In this document: positions 1 through 7,132 of the stretch, one piece after another
How positions within the stretch are numbered: the first letter of the stretch is position 1
Layout of the letters: each line of letters opens with the position of its first letter
Made by a program: the position numbers and the translations under genes
Notes under the pieces: model-generated
Databases searched by the model: none
What the model was told of the DNA's origin: nothing
The model's input: the letters and a program-made list of their open reading frames with translations, nothing else
DNA from: an uncultured Bacteroidota bacterium
GTDB lineage: Bacteria > Bacteroidota > Bacteroidia > Chitinophagales > Chitinophagaceae
Direction of reading: 5' to 3'
DNA: 15,892 bases
NCBI GenBank assembly: GCA_903933995.1
Contig: CAIZMD010000271.1
Span: 1-15,892, forward strand

Positions 1-238
1 AGTGATGAGTTTGCTCATCTCTGTTAAGGAAGCGGATTTTACCTATATCCGAGAAAAAACCAATGCCACAGCGGGAAACTTAAGTGTGCAGGTACAAAAG
101 CTCAAAGAAGCGGGTTATATAGACGTGCTCAAACAGTTTAAAGACAATTATCCGCAAACCACCTGCAAAATTACTCCAAAGGGTATAGAAGCATTTGAAG
201 CCTATGTTCAGGCACTGCAGGCTTATTTGAAAACATAA
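1..238 (+). CDS. Winged-helix transcriptional regulator, C-terminal part (5' end outside window)
   Basis: A 78-residue tail of a small DNA-binding protein. The reading frame is open to the window edge, and the first visible codons (GTG ATG) fall in the middle of what should be the first helix, so I treat it as truncated on the left. A helix-turn-helix is visible: a first helix in the opening ten or so residues, then FTYIREKTNATAGNLSVQVQ (residues 13-32) spanning the next helix, the turn and most of the recognition helix, then GYIDV and a basic wing (about 41-57). This resembles the winged-helix family HTH_34 (PF13601), relatives of MarR that run about 95-100 residues. Such genes commonly sit just upstream of an ABC exporter they regulate, and an ATPase gene starts 58 nt downstream on the same strand. 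The family call is fairly secure; the regulated target is inference. Confidence 0.8.
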   Translation, partial: VMSLLISVKEADFTYIREKTNATAGNLSVQVQKLKEAGYIDVLKQFKDNYPQTTCKITPKGIEAFEAYVQALQAYLKT

Positions 239-274
239 GGCTGAAAAAATCAAGATTTACTTGAACCTCTTCTC

Positions 275-282
275 TACCTTTA
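275..282 (+). promoter_or_regulatory. Weak candidate -7 box upstream of the ABC ATPase gene
   Basis: TACCTTTA matches the Bacteroidetes -7 consensus TAnnTTTG at 7 of 8 positions (5 of the 6 fixed ones) and ends 14 nt before the ATPase ATG. No convincing TTTG -33 element lies at the right distance. The gene may instead be read through from the regulator gene. Confidence 0.2.
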
Positions 283-296
283 TGTTATAGATACAG

Positions 297-1232
297 ATGC
301 AACAGATAGTACAGGTTAAAGGCCTCACCAAACAGTTCAAAAACCTCACCGCAGTCAATGACCTGTCTTTTTCAGTAAATGAAGGAGATGTCTATGGTTT
401 TCTGGGTCAGAATGGCGCAGGAAAGAGCACCAGCATTAGAATGATGCTCACCCTAATTGAGCCCACCAGTGGTCAGATTGAATTATTTGGAATGGATTTG
501 GCGCGCAACCGCAGAGAGATTTTGCGTAATGTGGGTGCCGTGATTGAAAAACCCGATGTATACAAATACCTATCGGCTTACGAGAACTTAGAATTGTTTG
601 CCCGCTTAAGTGGCATCAAACCCACTAAGAAATTATTGATGGACCAACTAGAAATGGTGGGTCTAGCTGCTAGGGCTAATGACAGGGTAAAGACTTTTTC
701 TCAGGGTATGAAACAAAGACTGGGTATTGGAATTGCCTTGGTGCATAATCCGCAATTGATTGTCTTGGATGAACCTACCAATGGCTTGGATCCACAGGGC
801 ATAGCCGATATCAGAAATCTGATTTTACACCTGAGCCGAGACTTGAAAAAAACCATTGTGGTTTCTTCTCACTTACTAAGCGAGATTGAACAAGTAGCTA
901 CCCGCGTATTGATTATTGACAAAGGCCGCAAATTGGTTGAAGGCAATGCAACTGAATTATTTGATCCCGCACAAACCATTGTAGAATTACAAACCATGGA
1001 TAATGTATTTGCTTTAGAACAATTAAAAGCAAGCCCTTGGTCAACCTATTTGCAAGCCCAACGCAATTCAGCCATTTTGCTCAAATTGAATAGAACAGAG
1101 ATTCCTGCTTTGCATACGGCTTTGGCTGCTATGCAAATTCAATTGTTATCCCTGCAACCACGTCATTCTTTAGAAGACTATTTCTTACAAATAACATCCG
1201 GCAACCAACATGTGGACACTTATACAAATTGA
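297..1232 (+). CDS. ABC transporter ATP-binding protein (BcrA/NatA-like exporter ATPase)
   Basis: Cytoplasmic ATPase that should power the ABC-2 permease encoded directly downstream. The nucleotide-binding domain fills residues 1 to about 225. Walker A is GQNGAGKST (37-45), the signature is FSQGMKQR (134-141), Walker B is LIVLDEP (154-160), the D-loop is NGLD (162-165) and the switch histidine is H192. The usual Q-loop glutamine is replaced by glutamate (IEKP, E84), and the signature is SQGMKQ rather than LSGGQ; both variants are familiar from the BcrA/NatA branch of exporters, so they do not suggest a dead enzyme. The 311-residue length is normal for this branch, with about 85 C-terminal residues beyond the core. 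The ATG start is 13 residues before the first core beta strand ends and fits the family. The substrate cannot be read from sequence. Confidence 0.95.
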   Translation: MQQIVQVKGLTKQFKNLTAVNDLSFSVNEGDVYGFLGQNGAGKSTSIRMMLTLIEPTSGQIELFGMDLARNRREILRNVGAVIEKPDVYKYLSAYENLELFARLSGIKPTKKLLMDQLEMVGLAARANDRVKTFSQGMKQRLGIGIALVHNPQLIVLDEPTNGLDPQGIADIRNLILHLSRDLKKTIVVSSHLLSEIEQVATRVLIIDKGRKLVEGNATELFDPAQTIVELQTMDNVFALEQLKASPWSTYLQAQRNSAILLKLNRTEIPALHTALAAMQIQLLSLQPRHSLEDYFLQITSGNQHVDTYTN

Positions 1233-2085
1233 GTTATACAAGATATTCCGCAGACCCCGGACTTATATTGCTTTTATTGCTGTAGCGGCACTAATTACCA
1301 TTATCCAATTTGGGTTAAAAGTGGATGGTAAAAGCTATGCCGATTTTCTGATGAAAGATATTGGTGGCACCATGGAAATTGATGGTAATATCATCAATGG
1401 CTATTTGATCTGTTATATCATGTTGCAATTGCTATTGGTACATGTACCCTTATTGGTAGCACTGATTGCTGCAGATATGATCTCGGGCGAAGCCAATATG
1501 GGTACTTTACGTTTACTCATTTCAAAACCCTTTAGTAGAACAGAATTGTTGTTGGCAAAATTTTTTGCATCAACTGTTTATACGTTGTTACTCTTGGTAT
1601 GGTTGGCCATCCTTGCCCTGTTTTTGAGTATGTGGATATTTGGCACGGGCGATATGTTTTTGATGAAGAGTAGCTATGTGGTCTTGCTCTCTGAAAACGA
1701 TGTATTCTGGCGCTATGCGGGTGCTTTTGTTTTTGCCGCATTGGCCATGGTAACCGTTGCAGCACTGGGTTTCTTCCTGTCCATTTTTGCAGAAAACAGT
1801 ATTGGACCAATTGTAGCTACCATGAGTGTGATTGTATTTTTCACCATCTTGAGTACTTTGAATATTCCCATCTTCAATGCTTTAAAACCCTATCTCTTTA
1901 CTACGCACATGATTAGTTGGAAAGAGTTTTTTGACATTCAAGTCAATGACGCCAATGAAGCCATTGTGGGAAGTATTCAGAACCCACAAAAAATTGTCAA
2001 CTCTGCTTTGGTATTGATTATTCATATTATTGGATTTGTGGGTGGTAGTATTTGGATCTTTAACAAGAAAGACGTGTTGAGTTAA
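1210..2085 (+). CDS. ABC-2 type permease subunit
   Basis: Inner-membrane subunit of the exporter. It has about six hydrophobic segments, roughly at residues 17-35, 66-90, 120-145, 168-193, 198-217 and 263-284. The N-terminus begins with an amphipathic stretch rich in basic residues (LYKIFRRPRTY), and the cytoplasmic loop after the second helix carries the ABC-2 hallmark SGEANMGTLRLLISKPFSR (92-110). This places it in the ABC2_membrane_2-type family. Its ATG lies inside the ATPase gene, giving a 23-nt overlap, so the two are almost certainly one transcript with coupled translation. The 291-residue length is typical. With the upstream winged-helix gene this forms a regulator-ATPase-permease module. 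The cargo (drug, lipid or sodium) is unknown. Confidence 0.93.
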   Translation: MWTLIQIELYKIFRRPRTYIAFIAVAALITIIQFGLKVDGKSYADFLMKDIGGTMEIDGNIINGYLICYIMLQLLLVHVPLLVALIAADMISGEANMGTLRLLISKPFSRTELLLAKFFASTVYTLLLLVWLAILALFLSMWIFGTGDMFLMKSSYVVLLSENDVFWRYAGAFVFAALAMVTVAALGFFLSIFAENSIGPIVATMSVIVFFTILSTLNIPIFNALKPYLFTTHMISWKEFFDIQVNDANEAIVGSIQNPQKIVNSALVLIIHIIGFVGGSIWIFNKKDVLS

Positions 2086-2111
2086 TTTGCTTTTATTTTA
2101 AAATATTTTCC

Positions 2112-2804
2112 ATGAGGATTTTCTTTTTCGTTATTGCTTTATTGATTTCTTATACCAGTGTTCAGGCCCAAGACATGACAGCACTAGTGACCAAGGTTAA
2201 AGCCAAGCTTGATCAGGTAAATGATTATGAGGCAGACGGTAATATGAAAACCGATGTGAGTTTTATTAAAGCACCCATTGGAAAAGTAAAAGTCTATTTT
2301 AAAAAACCCAATAAATTTAGGTTGAAAAAAGAGGGTGGCATTTCCTTGCTTCCCAAGGGTGGTGTATCAGTAAATATGAGCACCATTATTACCACCAGTG
2401 ATTTTGTGGCTTTGGCTGCAGGAGAAGCTGTAATTGATGGTTTTAAAACCAAAATTGTGAAACTACTCCCTACCAATGAAGCCAGTGAAATTGTAATCAC
2501 CACTTTGTATATTGACGAGCCCAATTTACTAGTTCGTAAAGCCATTACTACTACCAAGGAAAATGGAACTTATGAAATGCAAATGAGTTATGGGGCTTTT
2601 GCCAATTTTGGATTACCCCAGAAAGTGGTATTTAGTTTTAATACCAAAGACTACAAATTGCCCAAGGGAATCACTTTGGAATTTGATGACAATGAGAAGC
2701 CGCTTTCTGAAGCGCAGAAACTAAAAAACAAAAAGGGTAGGGTAGAAATTACTTACAGCAATTATATAGTGAACAAAGGTATTGCAGATAGCTTTTTCAA
2801 ATAA
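2112..2804 (+). CDS. Exported LolA-like lipoprotein-sorting/outer-membrane protein
   Basis: A 230-residue protein with a clear signal peptide: MR, a hydrophobic core FFFVIALLISY, and a likely type I cut after VQA (residue 19). There is no lipobox cysteine, so it is probably soluble in the periplasm. The mature part begins with a helix (MTALVTKVKAKLDQVNDYEA) followed by strands carrying YFKKPNKFRLKK, the arrangement of the LolA/LolB-like fold, where a 'kPnkfr' strand follows an N-terminal helix. I read it as a LolA-like carrier by that pattern. It is not canonical LolA: it lacks recognisable LolA-specific residues, and its ligand is unknown. It starts 26 nt after the permease gene on the same strand and may be co-transcribed. 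Its stop is only 3 nt from the stop of the opposing epimerase gene. Confidence 0.75.
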   Translation: MRIFFFVIALLISYTSVQAQDMTALVTKVKAKLDQVNDYEADGNMKTDVSFIKAPIGKVKVYFKKPNKFRLKKEGGISLLPKGGVSVNMSTIITTSDFVALAAGEAVIDGFKTKIVKLLPTNEASEIVITTLYIDEPNLLVRKAITTTKENGTYEMQMSYGAFANFGLPQKVVFSFNTKDYKLPKGITLEFDDNEKPLSEAQKLKNKKGRVEITYSNYIVNKGIADSFFK

Positions 2805-2807
2805 GCC

Positions 2808-3677
2808 TTAGAACAATTCTACGCTCCAGGTTCTTTCAAAAGTTCCACCTACTGCTAATTGGTTGATGCCTTCTTTGTTGATGAGTTGACCATTGGTTGT
2901 AGTACTATCGGCCACGCCACACCAAGGTTCTATACAAACAAAGTCTGCGTCTTTGGCACTCCAGATGCCCATGAAGGGAAAGTCTCCGTAGTGCAGGGTA
3001 AGGCCATGTGCTGATTGATGACTCTTAATGCCAATGCTATGACTTTTTAGATTTTTGAAAACAAGGGCGTCTCCATAAAACAAAGACTTTTTCAAGGGTA
3101 ATTGGCTGCAATTGTCTAGATAGGGAACGGCTACAGGTTCTACCAATCCTTCCGCATCTAGTGGATGAATACCCACGGTTTCAGTGGTACCAAATTCCAA
3201 AAACCAGTCTTCATATCCGGTTCCATTGGTGGGTGGTACTTTGAATGCAGGATGGGCTCCAACAGAAAAATACAAATCCTTGTCTCCCGTATTTTCAACT
3301 AAGTAAGTCACAAATAATTGATTGCCTTCTACGCGATAGGCAAGGGAAAATTTAAATTCAAAAGGATAGATGGCCCTAGTGGTTGCATTGGCTTCCAAAC
3401 TAAAAACAATGCTGGACTCCGTTTGCGCACTTACTGTAAAAACAGATTCTCTTGAAAATCCATGTCTACCCATTGTATAGGATTGACCATCATATTGGTA
3501 CTGTCCATTTTTCAATCCCCCAACAATGGGAAATAATGCAGGACTTTTCTTGGGCCAGAAAGCGGGGTTAGCATCCCATAAATATTCTAATTGGGTTTGC
3601 TTGTTAAAAATGCTTTGTAATTCGGCACCCTGTGCACTAATGCTAACGGTTAGCTCCTGATTAGAAATGGTCAACAT
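2808..3677 (-). CDS. Aldose 1-epimerase family protein, LacX-like
   Basis: A cytoplasmic beta-sandwich protein of the galactose mutarotase superfamily, expected to interconvert alpha and beta anomers of a sugar or sugar phosphate. Visible landmarks are GRHGFSRE (H72 and R76, substrate-binding side), VGAHPAF (H142, matching the catalytic acid histidine) and CIEPWCG (E250, matching the catalytic base glutamate). These motifs and the 289-residue length fit the LacX-like branch rather than GalM. No signal peptide is present. The ATG at 3677 begins directly at the first beta strand. It lies 10 nt downstream of pdxA on the same strand and is probably its operon partner, with no obvious functional link. 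The real sugar is unknown. Confidence 0.9.
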   Translation of the reverse strand: MLTISNQELTVSISAQGAELQSIFNKQTQLEYLWDANPAFWPKKSPALFPIVGGLKNGQYQYDGQSYTMGRHGFSRESVFTVSAQTESSIVFSLEANATTRAIYPFEFKFSLAYRVEGNQLFVTYLVENTGDKDLYFSVGAHPAFKVPPTNGTGYEDWFLEFGTTETVGIHPLDAEGLVEPVAVPYLDNCSQLPLKKSLFYGDALVFKNLKSHSIGIKSHQSAHGLTLHYGDFPFMGIWSAKDADFVCIEPWCGVADSTTTNGQLINKEGINQLAVGGTFERTWSVELF

Positions 3678-3687
3678 GCTACTAATT

Positions 3688-4782
3688 TTATCCTTCGTTT
3701 TCTTCTATGCGTTCATCTACGGCATTGGCCAACATTCTGGCACTCATTTTTCTAAGTGGGTTGGCGCGCATTTCTTTGTAGCCGTTTCTGCTTCTATAAA
3801 TATCTACCGCTTCAAACACCGCTACAATAAAACTATTGGCATCTGCCTTGTCCTTGCCGGCAATGTCAAAAGCAGTTCCATGGTCTGGGCTGGTTCTGAT
3901 CACGGGTAGACCCGCTGTATAGTTTACACCTTCTCCAATGGCCAGTGATTTGAATGGAATCAATCCTTGGTCATGATACATGGCTAATACGGCATCAAAT
4001 TTTTCAAATTGTCCTCTTGCAAAAAATGCATCTGCACTATAGGGCCCAAACACCAACATGGTTTGCTTGGCGTCTTTGATGGCCGGCTTGATAATGGTTT
4101 CTTCTTCTGCTCCAATCAATCCCTCGTCTCCCGCGTGTGGGTTCAGACCCAACACAGCAATCTTGGGTTTGTCAACACCAAAATCTTTTTGCAAACTGTT
4201 GTGCATGATTTTCAATTTCAACAGGATGTTTTCTCTGGTAATATGTTTGGAAACATCGGCCACGGTTACGTGTTCTGTCACTAGCCCTACGCGCATATTT
4301 TCTGCCACCATAAACATGACCACATCACTCACATTAAAGAATGCTTTGAAGTAGGGTGTGTGACCCGTATATGGAAATGCTTCTGTATGAATATTCTTTT
4401 TATGAATAGGAGCAGTAACCAAACCATGGATCAATCCCTCTTTCAGTGCTTGGGTGGCTTGGGTTAAAGATTCTAAAGCGTATTTGCCACCAATTTCATT
4501 TAATTGGCCTGGATTGATCACCACTTCTTCTTCCCAACAGTTAAAAATATTCACCTGTTTGGGATTCAGCCTGTTCAATTCCTTTACACTAGAATAACTG
4601 AAATTGACTTCAGGCATGGTCTTTTTGTAGAAATTGATGCATTTGTTATTGGCAAAAACCACCGGTGTGCAGATTTCTAAAATGCGGTGATCTGACAGTG
4701 TTTTGATAATTAGTTCTATTCCAATGCCGTTTAGGTCTCCACAAGTGAATCCTATTACCGGCTTTTGTAATTCATAGCTCAT
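3688..4782 (-). CDS. pdxA: 4-hydroxythreonine-4-phosphate dehydrogenase PdxA
   Basis: Oxidises 4-phosphohydroxy-L-threonine with NAD(P)+, after which decarboxylation gives the amine that PdxJ joins to deoxyxylulose 5-phosphate. This is the DXP-dependent route to pyridoxal phosphate. Landmarks: GDLNGIGIE (16-24, the family's GDPxGIGPE loop), TAPIHKK (123-129), GHT (H141 and T142, phosphate and substrate contact), and metal-ligand histidines H171 (TEHV), H216 (LNPHAGDEG) and H270 (MYHDQGLIPFK), matching the three in E. coli PdxA. The C-terminal RTSPDHGTAFDIAG (296-309) is also present. At 364 residues it is about 35 longer than E. coli PdxA; extra sequence around residues 65-100 accounts for at least part of this. 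It is divergent from rsmA across 75 nt. Confidence 0.97.
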   Translation of the reverse strand: MSYELQKPVIGFTCGDLNGIGIELIIKTLSDHRILEICTPVVFANNKCINFYKKTMPEVNFSYSSVKELNRLNPKQVNIFNCWEEEVVINPGQLNEIGGKYALESLTQATQALKEGLIHGLVTAPIHKKNIHTEAFPYTGHTPYFKAFFNVSDVVMFMVAENMRVGLVTEHVTVADVSKHITRENILLKLKIMHNSLQKDFGVDKPKIAVLGLNPHAGDEGLIGAEEETIIKPAIKDAKQTMLVFGPYSADAFFARGQFEKFDAVLAMYHDQGLIPFKSLAIGEGVNYTAGLPVIRTSPDHGTAFDIAGKDKADANSFIVAVFEAVDIYRSRNGYKEMRANPLRKMSARMLANAVDERIEENEG

Positions 4783-4798
4783 TGATGTAAATTATGGG

Positions 4799-4806
4799 TA
4801 AAAATA
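4799..4806 (-). promoter_or_regulatory. Candidate pdxA -7 box
   Basis: Read on the minus strand this is TATTTTTA, matching TAnnTTTG except for the last base. It ends 16 nt before the pdxA ATG, predicting a leader of about 10 nt. The same octamer lies upstream of ruvC (8096-8103), and greA has the related TATTTTTG. A good TTTG -33 element is not visible; GTTG is present with a short 14-nt spacer. Confidence 0.35.
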
Positions 4807-4817
4807 AGGATTATTAG

Positions 4818-4829
4818 CCGCAACTGCGG
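4818..4829. repeat. Small GC-rich dyad between pdxA and rsmA
   Basis: CCGCA-AC-TGCGG is a 5-bp inverted repeat that stands out in the AT-rich spacer between the two divergent genes. Its position, upstream of both candidate -7 boxes, would suit an operator. It could also be chance. Confidence 0.25.
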
Positions 4830-4844
4830 GAACCTTAAAAAACC

Positions 4845-4852
4845 TAATTTCG
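4845..4852 (+). promoter_or_regulatory. Weak candidate -7 box for rsmA
   Basis: TAATTTCG matches TAnnTTTG at all but one position. If it is the -7 element, transcription would start at or very near the ATG at 4858, giving a leaderless or almost leaderless mRNA. No -33 element is evident. Confidence 0.25.
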
Positions 4853-4857
4853 TGCCA

Positions 4858-5613
4858 ATGGACTATCGCCTGAAAAAATCACTGGGTCAGCATTTTCTCA
4901 AAGATGAATCTATCTGCAAACAGATTGTAGCAGCTTTGGAATCTGATTCATTTACGCAGTTGGTAGAAGTGGGGCCTGGCGCAGGAGCACTAACCAAGTA
5001 CCTGCTTCCTCTCAAAGGAATAGATTTTAAAGCCGTAGAACTGGATGATGAGAAAGTGGTCTATCTCAATCTTAATTACCCTGCTATTCAGGGAAAAATT
5101 ATTCATCAGGATTTTTTACAAATTGATGCTCCATTTGAAGGTGCATTTACCGTTGTAGGCAATTTTCCTTACAATATCTCTACCCAGATTGTTTTCAAAG
5201 TCTTGGAATGGAAAGACCAAGTGCCCGTGATGATTGGGATGTTTCAAAAAGAAGTGGCGCAAAGAATTGCTTCTAAACCCAATACCAAGGTATATGGTAT
5301 TATGAGTGTATTGGTGCAAGCATTTTATGAAGTAGAATATTTGTTTGACGTTCCTCCAGAAAGTTTTAATCCTCCACCCAAGGTCATGAGTGGCGTAATC
5401 AGGTTAAGAAGAAATGAAACGGTGGTTCCCATGAAATCGGAAAAAGCCCTGTTTGCACTTGTCAAAGCGGCTTTTAACCAGCGAAGAAAAATGCTGAGAA
5501 ACGCAGTAAGGGGTTTGTTTGAACCCGAATTTTTAGAGAATCCCATATTCAATAAACGTGCAGAACAACTGAGCATTGCGGATTTTGCAGAGCTTAGTTT
5601 TCATATGCGCTAA
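4858..5613 (+). CDS. rsmA: 16S rRNA (adenine1518-N6/adenine1519-N6)-dimethyltransferase RsmA (KsgA)
   Basis: Dimethylates two adjacent adenines in the terminal hairpin of 16S rRNA during late 30S assembly, using S-adenosylmethionine. The N-terminal LKKSLGQHFLKD (5-16) is diagnostic. The SAM-binding motif I is EVGPGAGALT (37-46), the acidic ribose contact is VELDD (60-64), and the catalytic motif IV is NFPYNIS (102-108), with Phe in place of the more common Leu. The C-terminal helical domain has PPESFNPPPKV and FNQRRKMLRN. The 251-residue length is normal. I chose the ATG at 4858; an in-frame GTG two codons upstream (4852) is possible but lies inside the candidate -7 box. The downstream dehydrogenase gene begins about 10 nt after the stop. 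Being next to pdxA recalls the enterobacterial pdxA-rsmA pair, but here the two are divergent. Confidence 0.97.
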   Translation: MDYRLKKSLGQHFLKDESICKQIVAALESDSFTQLVEVGPGAGALTKYLLPLKGIDFKAVELDDEKVVYLNLNYPAIQGKIIHQDFLQIDAPFEGAFTVVGNFPYNISTQIVFKVLEWKDQVPVMIGMFQKEVAQRIASKPNTKVYGIMSVLVQAFYEVEYLFDVPPESFNPPPKVMSGVIRLRRNETVVPMKSEKALFALVKAAFNQRRKMLRNAVRGLFEPEFLENPIFNKRAEQLSIADFAELSFHMR

Positions 5614-5623
5614 TAAGAACCCA

Positions 5624-6550
5624 TTGGAAAGAAAAGTATTGATCACCGCCAATGCCCATCCCTATCTCACGGAGCGATTGGAGCAATTGGGATTTAAAGT
5701 GGTATTTATTCCAGGCATTGGAGACCTTGCTTTGGAACAAGCCATTGTGGATTTAGAAGGTCTAATTGTAACAACTAGACCAGTTAAAAAGGAATTGTTG
5801 GAAAAAGCCACCAAACTCAAATGGATTGGAAGATTGGGTAGTGGTATGGAACTCATAGACACGGATTATGCTCAAAGCAGGGGCATTCTTTGCGTGAGTA
5901 GCCCAGAGGGTAATTGCAATGCCGTTGCCGAACATGAGCTGGGTTTGTTATTGGGTTTAATGAATAAAATACCCAGCAGTGCACTTGAAATTAAAGATGG
6001 CAAATGGATCAGAACCGAGAATAGGGGCGAGGAGTTAACCGGTAAAACCGTTGGTATCATTGGCTTTGGTCATACTGGTCAGGCCTTCGCCAAAATCCTT
6101 GCTGGCTTTGGTTTGAAAGTGTTGGCCTATGATAAATACAAGCAGGGATTTTCTACTGGCTATGTTCAAGAAGCAAGTTTGCATGAGATTCAGCAAGAAG
6201 CCGATGTGATTAGTTTGCACGTACCCCTAACCGAGGAAACTTTTCATTTGGCCAATGATGTTTTTTTTGAATCGCTTCAGCGAAAACCTTATTTCCTAAC
6301 CACCTGCCGCGGAAAAGTGACTGATACCATTGCTTTAAAAAGGGCTCTGAAAACTGGGAAAATAAGGGCTGCGGGTTTGGATGTATTGGAAAATGAAAAA
6401 TTAGAGAGCTATAGCCAAGCAGAAAAAGAGACCCTTCAATGGTTATTGTCTCAAACCAATGTGCTCATTACACCCCATATTGCTGGTTATAGTCATGAAG
6501 CCTATTTTAAAATGGCCAAAGTGGTTTTGGACAAACTGGGCTTGGCTTAG
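5624..6550 (+). CDS. D-isomer-specific 2-hydroxyacid dehydrogenase (phosphoglycerate dehydrogenase-like), NAD-dependent
   Basis: A 308-residue cytoplasmic dehydrogenase that should interconvert a 2-hydroxy acid and a 2-keto acid. The Rossmann motif is GFGHTG (147-152), and Asp170 at the end of the second strand (LAYDKY) favours NAD over NADP. The catalytic set is complete: R229 (TCRG), E256 (DVLENE) and H285 (TPHIAG). The N-terminal catalytic domain carries RLGSGMELID and SPEGNCNAVAEHELGLLLG, as in phosphoglycerate dehydrogenases, but no ACT regulatory domain follows, so a serine-pathway role is possible and unproven. The conserved Asn before the catalytic Arg is replaced by Thr (FLTTCRG). 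There is no ATG: TTG 5624, 10 nt after rsmA, puts the start at MERKVLITANAHPYL, which fits the family. An upstream TTG at 5576 would overlap rsmA and add 16 unneeded residues. Confidence 0.92.
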   Translation: MERKVLITANAHPYLTERLEQLGFKVVFIPGIGDLALEQAIVDLEGLIVTTRPVKKELLEKATKLKWIGRLGSGMELIDTDYAQSRGILCVSSPEGNCNAVAEHELGLLLGLMNKIPSSALEIKDGKWIRTENRGEELTGKTVGIIGFGHTGQAFAKILAGFGLKVLAYDKYKQGFSTGYVQEASLHEIQQEADVISLHVPLTEETFHLANDVFFESLQRKPYFLTTCRGKVTDTIALKRALKTGKIRAAGLDVLENEKLESYSQAEKETLQWLLSQTNVLITPHIAGYSHEAYFKMAKVVLDKLGLA

Positions 6551-6564
6551 AGAAATTACATTTA

Positions 6565-6593
6565 TTTGATTTTGCAAATATTTCCTATTTTTG
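6565..6593 (+). promoter_or_regulatory. greA promoter, Bacteroidetes type (TTTG-N17-TATTTTTG)
   Basis: A -33 element TTTG (6565-6568), a 17-nt spacer and a perfect -7 box TATTTTTG (6586-6593, consensus TAnnTTTG). The predicted transcript start is near 6600, which is where the hairpin at 6600-6629 begins. This is the best complete promoter in the window. It lies after the dehydrogenase stop, so greA has its own promoter even if some readthrough occurs. Confidence 0.6.
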
Positions 6594-6599
6594 CAGACC

Positions 6600-6637
6600 T
6601 ACAACGCTACAGTCAAACGTGGCGTTGTATTTTTTTT
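6600..6637 (+). terminator. Terminator-like hairpin with U-tract in the greA leader
   Basis: An 11-bp stem pairs 6600-6610 with 6619-6629 (one T.G wobble at 6608/6621), closing an 8-nt loop, followed immediately by eight Ts (6630-6637). This is the form of an intrinsic terminator. It starts at the predicted greA transcription start and ends 22 nt before the greA ATG. It can therefore act as an attenuator inside the greA leader, as a terminator for the upstream rsmA-dehydrogenase transcript, or as both. Confidence 0.7.
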
Positions 6638-6659
6638 ACAGCTTCTAAACAGCAAGAGT

Positions 6660-7127
6660 ATGAGTGATTATGTAACACAGGAGACCTTTGACAAGATGCG
6701 TGAGGAATTGCAGCGTATGAAGTCTATTGAACGTCCTGCAGCATCCAAAGCCATTGCAGAGGCAAGGGAAAAGGGTGACTTGAAGGAAAATGCAGAATAT
6801 GACGCTGCCAAAGAAGCCCAAGGCATGCTAGAAGCAAAAATCAAACAATTGGAAGGCGTGATCAGCAATGCAAAAATTGTGGATCCCGGCACTATTGATA
6901 TTAGTAAAGTAACCATTCTGACCAAAGTGACCATTACCAATTTGGCCACTAAGAAAACGGTAACCTATCAAATTGTGGGCGAAAAAGAAGCCGATTTGAA
7001 ATTGGGTAAAATTTCTGCTAGCTCTCCTATTGGAAGTGGCTTATTGGGTAAGGTTGTGGGTGAGGTTGCTGAAGTGCAAGCACCTAATGGCATTATTAAA
7101 TTCAAAGTTGAAAATATCAGCATCTAA
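6660..7127 (+). CDS. greA: Transcription elongation factor GreA
   Basis: Binds RNA polymerase through its C-terminal domain and inserts an N-terminal coiled coil into the secondary channel, where two tip acids hold the catalytic metal that cleaves backtracked RNA. The coiled coil covers about residues 4-75, with the tip at GDLKENAEYDAAKE (39-52). The two acids are D40 and E43, equivalent to E. coli D41 and E44, which makes it GreA/GreB rather than an anti-Gre or Gfh factor. The C-terminal FKBP-like domain has GEKEADLKLGKIS and SPIGSGLLGK, normal for GreA. The ATG at 6660 gives the usual 155 residues. An in-frame upstream ATG at 6591 would translate through the leader hairpin and is not used. 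The HIT gene follows after 5 nt. Confidence 0.97.
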   Translation: MSDYVTQETFDKMREELQRMKSIERPAASKAIAEAREKGDLKENAEYDAAKEAQGMLEAKIKQLEGVISNAKIVDPGTIDISKVTILTKVTITNLATKKTVTYQIVGEKEADLKLGKISASSPIGSGLLGKVVGEVAEVQAPNGIIKFKVENISI

Positions 7128-7132
7128 CTAGC

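Noticed and set aside
1532..1810. 92-codon minus-strand ORF opposite the ABC permease
   Set aside because: Antisense to a clear permease gene, with low-complexity basic translation and no recognisable domain.
3667..4354. Plus-strand ORFs opposite pdxA (3667-3909, 4009-4284, 4058-4354)
   Set aside because: They are antisense shadows of pdxA, whose motifs are fully conserved on the minus strand.
5576..5623. Dehydrogenase start at TTG 5576 inside rsmA
   Set aside because: It would overlap rsmA by 38 nt and add MRILQSLVFICANKNP, which has no place in the family; TTG 5624 fits the expected N-terminus.
6591..6659. N-terminal extension of greA to an upstream in-frame ATG (23 extra residues)
   Set aside because: The extra segment runs through the leader hairpin and T-run, starts within the promoter box, and lacks similarity to GreA; the ATG at 6660 gives the standard 155-residue protein.
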